Of a DNA stretch of 64,000 nucleotides, positions 25,050 through 33,807 are shown piece after piece. The position numbers and the translations under genes were made by a program. Position 1 is the first letter of the stretch. The number at the start of each line of letters is the position of its first letter. The stretch spans positions 1-64,000 of the forward strand of contig JACRBG010000026.1 in assembly GCA_016234595.1 (NCBI GenBank). Direction: 5' to 3'. Source of the DNA: Chloroflexota bacterium (GTDB lineage Bacteria; Chloroflexota; Anaerolineae; Aggregatilineales; J027). Below the pieces are notes generated by a model. It was not told where the DNA came from, did not search any database, and was given only the letters and a program-made list of their open reading frames with translations.

Positions 25050-26396
25050 ATGACTACACCCGGAACAGGTTCACTTGGCGCTAAAAAACAGTGGAATCCG
25101 CCTGCCATGCGGACGGTGGAAGATACCGGTTTAAATTTAGGTGTCTTGACCGACCTCGCCATCAAAACCATCTATTTTTCAGGCTATCTCAATGGGCAGC
25201 AATTAGCTGACCGGATGTGCCTGCCCTACAATGGTGTTGTAGATCGCATTATTGAATTTATGAAGCGCGAAAAATGGATTGAGGTACGCGGATCAGCAGG
25301 CATCAGTGAGGCTTCCTATGAATACCTCATTTCACAAAAAGGTTCGACTAAAGCTCAAGAAGCCATCGAACGCAATATGTATGCCGGCCCTTGCCCAGTC
25401 ACGCTTGCGCAATATGTTTATGCCGTCAAAGCCCAGTATAATCGGCCATTGGTGCAGCGTGAGGGCTTGGTCAAAGCCTTTGAAGATTTGGTGGTCGGGG
25501 ATGCGATGCTGGACAAAATCGGCCCCGCCATCAACTCTGGCAAGGCTATTTTCATGCACGGCCCACCCGGTAACGGGAAAACTACTTTCGCCACCCGTGC
25601 CGCCCGCTTTGTGTTGGGTGAAGATTTGTGGATTCCCCATGCCGTTGACGTAGATGGGCAGATCATTCGCGTTTATGATAACGTCAACCATGAAATCATC
25701 GAAATGCCCGAAGAAATTAATCGCACGCAGACAGGCGTCCGGCGCGACCCACGTTGGATCAAAATCAAACGCCCAGTCATCATGGTCGGTGGTGAATTGA
25801 CGATGGCAGGACTTGACCTTGTATTTGATCCAGTCAACAAATATTACGAAGCACCCTTCCAATTAAAAGCCAACTGTGGCATGTTCTTCATTGACGACTT
25901 TGGCCGCCAACAAATGCGCCCACAAGACTTGCTCAATCGCTGGATTGTGCCGTTGGAAAGCCGTATTGACTTCTTAACCCTCAGTACTGGGCGGAAGATT
26001 GAAATCCCGTTCAACGTCTTGATCGTATTCAGTACCAATCTACCACCAGCCAATTTGGTGGATGAGGCCTTTCTACGCCGTATTCCGCACAAAATTGAGA
26101 TTGGCGATCCCACCTTCGAGCAGTTCCGCGAAATCTTTAAGCGCATGTGCCAAGCCAAGCGTGTGCCCTATGATGAAAAAGCGTTGGCCTATCTCATCCA
26201 AGAATGGTATCTCAAATACAATCGTCCGTTGCGTTCAGTGCATCCGCGTGACATTCTGGACCAACTGTTGGACATTGCCCGCTATCTCAATCGCCCACCC
26301 CAGTTAACCAAAGATTTGATTGATAAAGCAGCCGATGCCTACTTTGTCAATCTTTCAGGCGAGTACAAACCCGTGACCACCGGAGGCAGTAATTGA
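25050..26396 (+). CDS. AAA ATPase with N-terminal winged-helix-like region
   Basis: A 448-residue soluble ATPase. Residues about 25-110 look like a winged helix (YLNGQQLADRMCLPYNGVVDRIIEFM, then a basic turn). The AAA core has Walker A GPPGNGKTT (near residue 172), Walker B MFFIDDFGR, a sensor 1-like VFSTN and Arg residues in FLRRIPHKIE. A C-terminal helical lid follows (RSVHPRDILDQLLDIARYL). It resembles MoxR-like chaperone ATPases but has a long insert (about 205-270) between the Walker boxes. ATG has AGGAG upstream. Its stop overlaps the next gene's TTG start, so it is coupled to a receiver-domain protein. Cellular role unknown. Confidence 0.78.
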   Translation: MTTPGTGSLGAKKQWNPPAMRTVEDTGLNLGVLTDLAIKTIYFSGYLNGQQLADRMCLPYNGVVDRIIEFMKREKWIEVRGSAGISEASYEYLISQKGSTKAQEAIERNMYAGPCPVTLAQYVYAVKAQYNRPLVQREGLVKAFEDLVVGDAMLDKIGPAINSGKAIFMHGPPGNGKTTFATRAARFVLGEDLWIPHAVDVDGQIIRVYDNVNHEIIEMPEEINRTQTGVRRDPRWIKIKRPVIMVGGELTMAGLDLVFDPVNKYYEAPFQLKANCGMFFIDDFGRQQMRPQDLLNRWIVPLESRIDFLTLSTGRKIEIPFNVLIVFSTNLPPANLVDEAFLRRIPHKIEIGDPTFEQFREIFKRMCQAKRVPYDEKALAYLIQEWYLKYNRPLRSVHPRDILDQLLDIARYLNRPPQLTKDLIDKAADAYFVNLSGEYKPVTTGGSN

Positions 26397-27391
26397 ATCC
26401 ACGTTCTGCCCCGATTCCGCGCCACTATTTTTTCACCCTAGAGGATGGCACATGGGTGGTACAGCGCGGCATGGATCGTGTGCAAGAACTCCTAACCGGG
26501 GCAGAACGTACCTATAGCAGCCTTGATATTAGTTTTGAAATTGAAGATTTAGAGCTTGAATTGCTCAAAGCGCAAGCCATCATAGACCGCTACGATGATT
26601 CTTTTGTTTGGCTGCATGAAGACCCCCAAAACGAAATAATAGTTGCGCCCAGTACCCTCCAAAAAACACTGGGCGTGGCGGTTTATTATTTTGTTCAAAC
26701 GGGCTTGGATGTTAGTCAGCTTGAAAGCGTACAAGAGCAGCTTGAAGCAATAGGGCTGGCTGACCGCTATCGTGCCTCGGAGCGACAGCATAAAGTGATT
26801 ATCATCCATGCCCATGACGAGCCGTTTTCGCGCTTGGGGTCAGCGGAAGATGCCGAGACATTGGTCATGCCAGCTCTCGCCAATTTAGGGGCTAAACTGA
26901 AAGTTGAATCAGTACGTTTTAATGCCCAAGAATTACCGATATTAGTTGCAGGCCGAGTTTTTAATGATCTAGCCAATCGCCCCCTTGTACGTAAATTGGA
27001 ACCCAAAATTAAGCTGCAAACCGTGATATGTGTGGATCATGAAATGGAGACACATACCACCGTCCGCGAGGTGGTTGAGGCACTCGGTCAAGAAATGGTC
27101 TCGGCCTTTACCGTAAAAGAAGCCCTCAGTCTGCTTCAAGATGTTGATCCCGCCTTGTTAATGGTCAGTCTCGATATGCCCGATATGCACGGGTATAAGG
27201 TCGTCGCGGCAGTGCGGAACGACCCTGAACTCTCACGTATCCCTATCTTAATTTTGAACACATTAGATAGTGATAAAGACCGTACTTTGGCGTTTAATGT
27301 GGCGAATGCGGTGGATTTTGTATTGAAGCCAATCTATTCCGAACGCATCCGGCGAAAAATTTGGCGCGTCCTGAACCAATATACGACGTAG
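26393..27391 (+). CDS. Receiver-domain protein coupled to the AAA ATPase
   Basis: A 332-residue soluble protein. The N-terminal 200 residues have no family I recognise and contain a short hydrophobic helix (VAVYYFVQTG). The C-terminal domain (about 210-332) is receiver-like, with phospho-acceptor Asp in MVSLDMPDMHG and Lys in FVLKPIYSE. The acidic pocket reads VDHE rather than VDD, so phosphorylation may be altered. TTG at 26393 overlaps the ATPase stop (TTGA) and has GGAGG 6 bases upstream, which makes this start convincing. Output domain unknown; it may regulate the ATPase. Confidence 0.75.
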   Translation: MNPRSAPIPRHYFFTLEDGTWVVQRGMDRVQELLTGAERTYSSLDISFEIEDLELELLKAQAIIDRYDDSFVWLHEDPQNEIIVAPSTLQKTLGVAVYYFVQTGLDVSQLESVQEQLEAIGLADRYRASERQHKVIIIHAHDEPFSRLGSAEDAETLVMPALANLGAKLKVESVRFNAQELPILVAGRVFNDLANRPLVRKLEPKIKLQTVICVDHEMETHTTVREVVEALGQEMVSAFTVKEALSLLQDVDPALLMVSLDMPDMHGYKVVAAVRNDPELSRIPILILNTLDSDKDRTLAFNVANAVDFVLKPIYSERIRRKIWRVLNQYTT

Positions 27392-27441
27392 AATGTATGA
27401 AACGCTAAAATAGATAGCAATAGTTTTTTTAGGACTTGCTC

Positions 27442-28089
27442 ATGATTTGGGCACTATTTATTATGGGCCTCGTCGTCATTGCGATAGTGCTTGGCCTATT
27501 GGCAGCATCGAGTCAAAGTGACCTTGCGCCATGGTTAGATAAAATGCGCCGTGCCAATCCCGGTAGACGCCACAAGAGTGAATGGATTGCCCCAACCGAA
27601 GTGATGGACCAAGTCGTACAGCATTATCTTGAGGGGGTGCAGTATGCCATCAACACCCTGCCGAAAGGTTATGTGCCCTATGCCCGTGACCTTGATAAAT
27701 TCATGACCGGTGTGTTTCTGAAAAACCAACGGGCGACCATTGATGCCCGTCTGCGTCAGGACACTCTACGGCTTATTGATATTTTGCGTGCCGATCATCG
27801 GGTACGGGTACGCTATTTTGCCGATGACGGCCTCGCGTGCATCCTGTTGGATTACCAGACCGAGCGCCGTTTGGCGACCTATCATTATTGGTCAAAACGC
27901 CGGGTGCATACTCAACATTTAGAAGATACGGTCATCGTCTATAGAATGGAATATGATACTCATGTCCGCCGCTGGAAAATCGCGGAATTCATTCAAGAAC
28001 TACCTGCCCACTATGGCCCACTTGCCATTGATGGCCCACTGGACAAACTCCATCTTACCCTACCACCCTATTCTGGGCGCGACGACTAA
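27442..28089 (+). CDS. Single-pass membrane protein of unknown function
   Basis: A 215-residue protein with an N-terminal membrane segment (about 2-23), a basic linker (KMRRANPGRRHKSEW) and a soluble domain rich in Tyr and Arg. The last 90 residues alternate strands (VRVRYFADDGLACILLDY, RLATYHYWSKRRV, VIVYRMEYD, RRWKIAEFIQEL). That could be an NTF2-like or Tim44-like fold, but this is only an impression. ATG at 27442 has AGGA 7 bases upstream; TTG at 27436 is too close to it. It follows the receiver gene on the same strand. Confidence 0.6.
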   Translation: MIWALFIMGLVVIAIVLGLLAASSQSDLAPWLDKMRRANPGRRHKSEWIAPTEVMDQVVQHYLEGVQYAINTLPKGYVPYARDLDKFMTGVFLKNQRATIDARLRQDTLRLIDILRADHRVRVRYFADDGLACILLDYQTERRLATYHYWSKRRVHTQHLEDTVIVYRMEYDTHVRRWKIAEFIQELPAHYGPLAIDGPLDKLHLTLPPYSGRDD

Positions 28090-28104
28090 AAAGATAAATA
28101 ACCT

Positions 28105-29100
28105 ATGATTCTAGTCACCGGGGGAACTGGGTTTCTCGGTCACAATTTGCTGCCGATGCTGGTTGCATCGGGTTATCATGTACGGGTGGTAACACGCCAT
28201 CCCGAAGAACACGCTTGGCTCAATGACCTACCTGTTGAAATTATCCGCGCCGATGTCACGGATCGCGCTGCTATGTTTGAAGCCGCCCAAGGCTGTCGCT
28301 TTGTGGTTCACGGTGCTGGGCGTTTCCGGTTTTGGGGTAAGCGAGAGCAGTTTGAACAAACAAATGTACAAGGCTCCAACAATGTAATGGATGCGGCCCT
28401 TGCTGCTGGAGTACAAAAATTCATCCACATTTCGACCATTGTCGTGATCGGTCGGCCCGAAACTACTGCCGAAATTGATGAAACTCATCCAGCTCACCCC
28501 ATGGATGCCTATCAACGCTCCAAATATGCAGCCGAACAACTGGCGCTGCGCCACCATACCGAAAAAGGGTTGCCTGTGGTTATCTTGCGCCCCGGTGCGT
28601 TTTATGGCCCGTATGGTCGCTATGCCTTTAATCGCCTGTTTTTCGAAGACCCCCTGCGCGGTTTACCTGTTGGGGTGAACGGCGGTAAGCTGATTACCTT
28701 CCCGGCCTATATCAAAGATGTTGCCCAAGCTGTCATCTTATCAGTGGAAAAAGGCCGCCCCGGTGAAATTTATAACATTTGTAGCCAATATCTGCACCAT
28801 CGGGAGGTAGATCAAATACTAGCCGAAGAGGCAGGAATTTCAGCCTTCCGTTTCTACTTTCCCGGCTCTATCATGATTCCATTCGCCCGTTTACTCACTG
28901 CGGTTGGAAATGTCATTGGGCGTGAACCGTACTACCCGATCACCCTGCGGTCATATATTTTCAATAACTGGCGGGTGTCCACCGCTAAGGCCCAGCGCGA
29001 ACTCGGTTTTGAGCCGACCCCCTTTCGGGATGGTGTGCGCGAAACGCTGGCATGGTATCGTGAGATTGGTGTTTGGAAACCAAAGGAGACAAAGAAGTAA
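28105..29100 (+). CDS. NAD(P)-dependent epimerase/dehydratase (extended SDR)
   Basis: A 331-residue extended short-chain dehydrogenase. The nucleotide-binding motif VTGGTGFLGHNL is at the N-terminus and the catalytic YQRSK (YxxxK) is in place, with Ser/Thr in HISTIVVIG. The sequence RPGAFYGPYGRYAFNRLFF is typical of sugar or sterol-type epimerases. Substrate unknown. Its stop shares one base with the start of the NAD(P)HX repair gene (TAATG), so the two are coupled. Confidence 0.85.
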   Translation: MILVTGGTGFLGHNLLPMLVASGYHVRVVTRHPEEHAWLNDLPVEIIRADVTDRAAMFEAAQGCRFVVHGAGRFRFWGKREQFEQTNVQGSNNVMDAALAAGVQKFIHISTIVVIGRPETTAEIDETHPAHPMDAYQRSKYAAEQLALRHHTEKGLPVVILRPGAFYGPYGRYAFNRLFFEDPLRGLPVGVNGGKLITFPAYIKDVAQAVILSVEKGRPGEIYNICSQYLHHREVDQILAEEAGISAFRFYFPGSIMIPFARLLTAVGNVIGREPYYPITLRSYIFNNWRVSTAKAQRELGFEPTPFRDGVRETLAWYREIGVWKPKETKK

Positions 29101-30815
29101 TGGGAATCAAAATTGTATCAGTTGCCGAAATGCGGGCCATCGAAGAGGCCGCTGACAAAGCAGGTCATTCATTTGCCGCCATGATGGAATTAGCGGGGCG
29201 GGGTCTAGCCGAACAAATCCCCTATAGTGGCGCGAATATTTTGGTATTGGTTGGGCCGGGGAATAATGGTGGCGATGGCCTTGTTGCCGCCAAATATCTT
29301 TCAAGCGAAGTTGGGGCGAATGTGACGGTCTATCAGCTTGAAACTCGCAAGAAAACCGACCCTCTAATCAAGTCTGCCCAGGAAGCAGGCGTGGTTTTGG
29401 TTGACTATCCCAGCGATGCCAAAAATGGTTTCCAAGGCCTGCACGACCTCATTGTGGATACAGATTTCATCGTAGATGCTCTGTTTGGCATCGGGGCACG
29501 TCTGCCTATTGAAGGCAATGCAGCTAAATTACTTACCCAAGTTCACGCTATCTTGCAAAACGCGGGTGAACGCCCAACCATCATCAATCCTGCGGCAGGC
29601 GCACCACCAAATCAAACACCCATTATCATCGCCTGCGATTGCCCCAGCGGTCTCAATTGCGATACGGGTGAACTTGATCCATTAGCACTTCATGCTGATG
29701 TAACGGTGACATTTGCCGCCGCTAAACCGGGCCTATTCCTATTTCCCGGGGCCGAAGCCGTTGGTGAATTAGTGATTGCCGACATCGGTCTCGCTCAAGA
29801 TATGCCTGAATTAGTCAATGTGGGGATTGATTTAGCGGATGGGGTAATGGTCAAAAACAGCCTACCTACCCGCAAGCGCGATTCGCACAAGGGCACATTT
29901 GGTAAAGCATTAGTAGTGGCAGGCAGCCTCAATTACATCGGTGCGGCCTACCTAGCTGGTAAAGCGGCCTATCGCGCAGGGGCAGGTCTCGTAACCATTG
30001 GCGCACCCCAACCGATTATTCCTACCCTCGCCGCTATGTTACCTGAAGCCACATGGGTGCTGCTCCCGCATGAAATGGGTGTGTTGCATGAAAACGCTGT
30101 GCCGATTTTGCGTGAGGAAATCGAAAAATATGATGCCCTGCTGATGGGGCCGGGATTCAGCAACGAAGACAGCACCAAGCGTTTTATCGAATTGGTATTG
30201 CAGTCCGGCAAACCCCACCCTGCTACCCAAAAACATATCGGCTTCCACTTCAATGTCCCCGAAGAATCTCAGCCAGTGGAAACAAAGGATCAGGTCAAAT
30301 TACCGCCACTGGTCATTGACGCAGACGGTCTAAATCTGTTGGCCGAAATTACCGATTGGTCGAAATTGCTGCCTCCTAATACGATTTTGACCCCGCACCC
30401 CGGAGAATTTGCGCGGTTAGCAGGTCTCAAAGATGAAGAAAATGGGCCAAGTGCTATTCAACAGGTACAAACCAATCGTCTTGGGTTAGCCGCGAAATAT
30501 GCCCAAGAATGGAAAGCGGTTGTCGTCCTCAAAGGCGCATTCACCGTCGTGGCGGAACCGAACGGCCATGTTACATTGCTGCCTTTTGCCACAAGCGCCC
30601 TTGCAACGGCGGGTACGGGCGATGTGTTAGCGGGCGTAATCGTGAGTTTATTGGCACAAGGCCTCGAACCTGCCAAAGCCGCCATCGCTGGCGCTTGGTT
30701 GCATGGCTATGCTGGCGAGGAAATCAGTGACGACAGTCAGCTTACACCAGCCAGCGTTATGGCAAGTGATGTACTAGAGGCTTTGCCCAAAGCCTTAGCA
30801 GCCGTCACACGCTAG
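29100..30815 (+). CDS. nnrD: Bifunctional NAD(P)H-hydrate epimerase / ADP-dependent dehydratase
   Basis: A 571-residue repair enzyme. The N-terminal YjeF_N domain (about 1-240; VGPGNNGGDGLVAAKYL, CDCPSGLNCDTGEL) epimerises damaged NAD(P)H hydrates. The C-terminal ribokinase-like domain (about 260-565; TPHPGEFARL, ATAGTGDVLAGVIVSLLAQG) dehydrates them back to NAD(P)H. A charged insert of roughly 30 residues near 375-410 is not usual. ATG at 29100 has AGGAG 11 bases upstream. The upstream frame lies inside the SDR gene. It is coupled to that reductase, which makes sense as cofactor maintenance. Confidence 0.92.
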   Translation: MGIKIVSVAEMRAIEEAADKAGHSFAAMMELAGRGLAEQIPYSGANILVLVGPGNNGGDGLVAAKYLSSEVGANVTVYQLETRKKTDPLIKSAQEAGVVLVDYPSDAKNGFQGLHDLIVDTDFIVDALFGIGARLPIEGNAAKLLTQVHAILQNAGERPTIINPAAGAPPNQTPIIIACDCPSGLNCDTGELDPLALHADVTVTFAAAKPGLFLFPGAEAVGELVIADIGLAQDMPELVNVGIDLADGVMVKNSLPTRKRDSHKGTFGKALVVAGSLNYIGAAYLAGKAAYRAGAGLVTIGAPQPIIPTLAAMLPEATWVLLPHEMGVLHENAVPILREEIEKYDALLMGPGFSNEDSTKRFIELVLQSGKPHPATQKHIGFHFNVPEESQPVETKDQVKLPPLVIDADGLNLLAEITDWSKLLPPNTILTPHPGEFARLAGLKDEENGPSAIQQVQTNRLGLAAKYAQEWKAVVVLKGAFTVVAEPNGHVTLLPFATSALATAGTGDVLAGVIVSLLAQGLEPAKAAIAGAWLHGYAGEEISDDSQLTPASVMASDVLEALPKALAAVTR

Positions 30816-30834
30816 GCCTTCGGGGGGCTAACTC

Positions 30835-31740
30835 ATGAAAGATTTTGTCTCGCTATTGGACTATTCACATCAAGAACTCGTCCAAATTTTGGATCGAGCC
30901 GATATGCTGCGAACCCTATGGCAACAAAATCAAATGCCCCCCACCCTATCCAATCACCAAATTGGGCTATGGTTTTTCGGGAATGGTTTTCGCAATCGGC
31001 TTGCCTTCGAAATAGGGGCACGGGCAATGGGGGGGCAAATAGCCTATATCCCCGGTGACTTAGGGGTACAAGAGCCTCTAGAAGACATTGGGTATTATCT
31101 TGAAAATTGGTTCTCGCTGTTGGTCGTCCGTGCCGCTCGTCATGAAGACCTTGTTTATCTGGCGAGGCATACCCGTATTCCAGTAATTAACGCCCGTACC
31201 AATTTCAGCCATCCCTGTGAAATCATGGGTGATCTGCAATTTATCCGGCAACAGCGGGGTAGGCTTGATGGCCTAAAAGTGGTTTTTGTTGGAGAAGCCA
31301 GCAATTTGTGTATGAGTTGGTTCGAGGCAGCAACCCGATTTCCTATCCATGTCACTCAAGTCGCCCCAACCGAATATCTTGCCGATGAAAGTGTCATCCA
31401 CCAACTCAATGCCCAAGCGATGGGTACCGTTACCTGCCATACAAGTTTAGAAGCAGTCATTGTAGGCGCGGATGTGGTTTACACAGATTGTTGGCCGAAG
31501 ACACAAGACACTGCCACAAAAGAGCATATTCGTAATCTTTTTCTACCCTATCAAGTGACCGAGCATCACCTTTTGCAGTTAAGGCCGAGCTCGTTCTTTT
31601 TACCCTGCCCACCTGTCACACGCGGCGAAGAGGTCTCAGTCAAGGCTATGCAATCGCTCTTATGTCGAAATTATGAAGCCAAAGAGTATTTACTGCATAG
31701 CCAAAACGCGATTATGGAAATGGTCGCCATCAGATTCTAA
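30835..31740 (+). CDS. Divergent aspartate/ornithine carbamoyltransferase-like protein
   Basis: A 301-residue protein with the full carbamoyltransferase length and fold signatures. These include FEIGARAMGGQ, GDLGVQEPLEDIGYYL, VINARTNFSHPCE, GRLDGLKVVFVGEASN, DVVYTDCW and TRGEEVS. The carbamoyl-phosphate motif STRTR is replaced by GFRNR, HPCQ is HPCE, and the ornithine-site HCLP reads PCPP. The SMG motif after DVVYTD is missing. These changes make ordinary carbamoyl transfer doubtful. It lies 19 bases after nnrD on the same strand, with no arginine or pyrimidine genes nearby. It may be a new-substrate transferase or a non-catalytic relative. Confidence 0.72.
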   Translation: MKDFVSLLDYSHQELVQILDRADMLRTLWQQNQMPPTLSNHQIGLWFFGNGFRNRLAFEIGARAMGGQIAYIPGDLGVQEPLEDIGYYLENWFSLLVVRAARHEDLVYLARHTRIPVINARTNFSHPCEIMGDLQFIRQQRGRLDGLKVVFVGEASNLCMSWFEAATRFPIHVTQVAPTEYLADESVIHQLNAQAMGTVTCHTSLEAVIVGADVVYTDCWPKTQDTATKEHIRNLFLPYQVTEHHLLQLRPSSFFLPCPPVTRGEEVSVKAMQSLLCRNYEAKEYLLHSQNAIMEMVAIRF

Positions 31741-31750
31741 TATTAAAGAG

Positions 31751-32056
31751 CTAGGCTGTGGTCGTGCCATTCACCCGGTCAGCCAGCTCCGCCTTCTTCT
31801 GATGAGCAATGGCCTTGCCTTGCTCAATAGAATCCTCGACGCTTTCGCCTTGTACCTTCTCAACCACCTGCTTGACTGAATTGCCAGCCCGCAAGCGCAA
31901 GGTAATGACATTGTGGCGAATATCGTCGCGGGTCTTTTTGCCACTACGTGGCGCCATCCATACAGCAAGAATACTCCCCACCAAGAACCCCATCATCATG
32001 CCAAAAACAAAGGTCGGGGTGTCATTTGGTGGTTGGACTGAAGGTTGATTTTCCAT
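31751..32056 (-). CDS. YtxH-domain envelope protein
   Basis: A 101-residue protein with one glycine-rich membrane segment (FVFGMMMGFLVGSILAVWMAP) followed by PRSGKKTRDDIRH and an amphipathic helical tail. This is the YtxH pattern found with general-stress or envelope proteins. It is the last gene of a three-gene minus-strand operon with two other small membrane proteins (12-base gap). Confidence 0.8.
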   Translation of the reverse strand: MENQPSVQPPNDTPTFVFGMMMGFLVGSILAVWMAPRSGKKTRDDIRHNVITLRLRAGNSVKQVVEKVQGESVEDSIEQGKAIAHQKKAELADRVNGTTTA

Positions 32057-32068
32057 ACGGCCCTCCCT

Positions 32069-32656
32069 CTATTTGGGGGTTGGTTCTGATTCTGAAGGCG
32101 CAGCGGCTTTCTGCGATGCCTTCGTTGCGCGATTAATCCCACTCACCTCTCGCAGCAAGGCCCTTGCCCCTGCAATATAACTGCTCGCTTTGATGGCAGG
32201 TGTGGTGACATTTTTGCTCATAAACTCAGCCGTTCCCTTCACCGTACTGACAGCTTCCTGTGCGCTGTCAACAATCGGCTGAATCTCATTTTGCAGAATA
32301 TTGACGAGGTTTGCCAATTGGACAATCAAAACAATCAGCGCCACCCCAATAAGAATTCCTTCTAGGGTCAGCAAAATGATGAACAGGTCACGCACGATAG
32401 CGACTACTGAGGCGGTGTCGGACGTTTTGCCCGCAATCCACCCAATCAAAATAGCAACAATTAAGATCAGCAGTAAAATGGCGATCACCCCGCCAATTCC
32501 GCCAATTACATAGAACTGCCACCCACGGTCTTTAAAGAGTTTACTAAATCGCCCACCTGATTCCTCAGAAACAGGCACACTCGTTGGACTGGATTTATCT
32601 TTATCATCCACTGGAGTCGAATCGTTTTTTGAAGGCATCGGTTGATTATCCGGCAT
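32069..32656 (-). CDS. Two-pass membrane protein, DUF948-like partner of YtxH
   Basis: A 195-residue protein. A polar Ser/Pro/Lys-rich N-terminus (1-45) is followed by two membrane segments (about 50-73 and 88-110). An amphipathic region (NLVNILQNEIQPIVDSAQEAV) comes next and then a polar tail. The helix after the membrane resembles DUF948 proteins that often pair with YtxH, but similarity is weak to the eye. It sits between the YtxH gene and another small membrane gene. Confidence 0.65.
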   Translation of the reverse strand: MPDNQPMPSKNDSTPVDDKDKSSPTSVPVSEESGGRFSKLFKDRGWQFYVIGGIGGVIAILLLILIVAILIGWIAGKTSDTASVVAIVRDLFIILLTLEGILIGVALIVLIVQLANLVNILQNEIQPIVDSAQEAVSTVKGTAEFMSKNVTTPAIKASSYIAGARALLREVSGINRATKASQKAAAPSESEPTPK

Positions 32657-32667
32657 AGACTACTCAA

Positions 32668-32916
32668 TCAGGTTAAAAAGCGGGCGACAATCAGCGCCAC
32701 AAAAGAACCTATTGTCCCGTTTAACATATTTAACGAGCCAATATCTAACAAATTGATGCTCAACAGGTCACCCGTAATATGGCCCAATGCAAAGCCAATC
32801 CAACTCGCCAATAAAAACACCGCCAGCCGACGAGCGTCTCCCCCTGAGATAAAATGGAAAACTGCCCCATAGAGGGTGGCAACTACAAAACCAAAAACAA
32901 TTGAAGGACCGGGCAT
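32668..32916 (-). CDS. Small three-pass membrane protein
   Basis: An 82-residue protein that is almost entirely hydrophobic, with segments at about 5-22, 30-52 and 65-80 separated by short polar turns (GGDARR, SLNMLNGT). No family recognised. It is the first gene of the minus-strand trio, 11 bases before the DUF948-like gene. Confidence 0.6.
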   Translation of the reverse strand: MPGPSIVFGFVVATLYGAVFHFISGGDARRLAVFLLASWIGFALGHITGDLLSINLLDIGSLNMLNGTIGSFVALIVARFLT

Positions 32917-32981
32917 TGGTTAGACTCTTGTTTGATAATGGGTATTCCTGCGAAAAAGCTGCGGCTCGGAAAGTTAATTAA

Positions 32982-32990
32982 TGGTACAAT
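32982..32990 (+). promoter_or_regulatory. Candidate extended -10 promoter of the DUF3307 gene
   Basis: TGGTACAAT matches the TGN-TANAAT pattern seen elsewhere in the window, about 85 bases before the GTG start. No clear -35 box. Confidence 0.4.
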
Positions 32991-33074
32991 GCGGATTTAG
33001 TGTAGCACAGACCCGCCACACCAGCGACTAAATAGATACAGTAATTTTATTATGTCACTTTTGGAGCAACGAAT

Positions 33075-33761
33075 GTGTTGGTTCCTCACCTGATTTTTAC
33101 CCACCTGTTGACCGATTATGTGCTGCAAACAAATTGGGTTGTGCGGATGAAGAACAAGGGCTGGCCCGGTCTCATCTTGCATGGCGGTACTTTTCTAGTT
33201 TCGTCACTGTTGGTTCTGTATCGCTATTGGGACGTGGTATTTATCCCAATTGTGTTGTTGGGCATCGAACATATTTTGCAAGATTCTGGCAAAATTCGGA
33301 TTACGCGCCGCTTCCCAACCAACGGACCAGCCTTCTATTTTATAGACCAGCTCTTCCATTTAGCCGGAATATTGATAGTGCAAGCATTAGTGGGCAGTCG
33401 GCTTCACCCCAAGCCCGACGATTTTGAGTTATTTTTATTTAGTTTTGCCAGTTCATTTATTATGGTAACTCGGTTTTATGAGATCACTATCGTCGCCAAT
33501 TATGCCCATCTACGGGCCTATGAAAAACGATGGGCTTTGTGGGGCTATGTAGAACGGACGGCGGTTTTGTGCTTGGTCGGCGGTTTAGGGCCATTCGGCA
33601 TTATCCCTGCACTGTTGTGCCCTATCCCGCGCTTTTGGAAAGCCAAACAAGAAGGTCAACCTATTTGGCAAAATCGCAACCACCTGCTTGAAGTACTGAT
33701 AGGTTTTCTTTTGAGTGTTATTTTGGGGTTGGGATTATGGGATATTTTGCGCTATATTTAA
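33075..33761 (+). CDS. DUF3307 membrane protein
   Basis: A 228-residue polytopic membrane protein. The N-terminus LIFTHLLTDYVLQTNWVV and the HGGTFLVSS segment are the DUF3307 signature. Further membrane segments follow up to the C-terminus (LLEVLIGFLLSVILGLGLWD). DUF3307 proteins have no assigned role. The start is GTG at 33075 with GGAG 8 bases upstream; the ATG two bases earlier is out of frame and reaches a stop after six codons. Confidence 0.82.
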   Translation: MLVPHLIFTHLLTDYVLQTNWVVRMKNKGWPGLILHGGTFLVSSLLVLYRYWDVVFIPIVLLGIEHILQDSGKIRITRRFPTNGPAFYFIDQLFHLAGILIVQALVGSRLHPKPDDFELFLFSFASSFIMVTRFYEITIVANYAHLRAYEKRWALWGYVERTAVLCLVGGLGPFGIIPALLCPIPRFWKAKQEGQPIWQNRNHLLEVLIGFLLSVILGLGLWDILRYI

Positions 33762-33807
33762 TTTAGATTAGGTTTAACTAAAAAACTTATCGGATAGGAA
33801 TTTTCTC

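Noticed and set aside
25332-25862. A 176-codon minus-strand frame inside the AAA ATPase gene
   Set aside because: Overlaps Walker motifs of a clear gene on the other strand.
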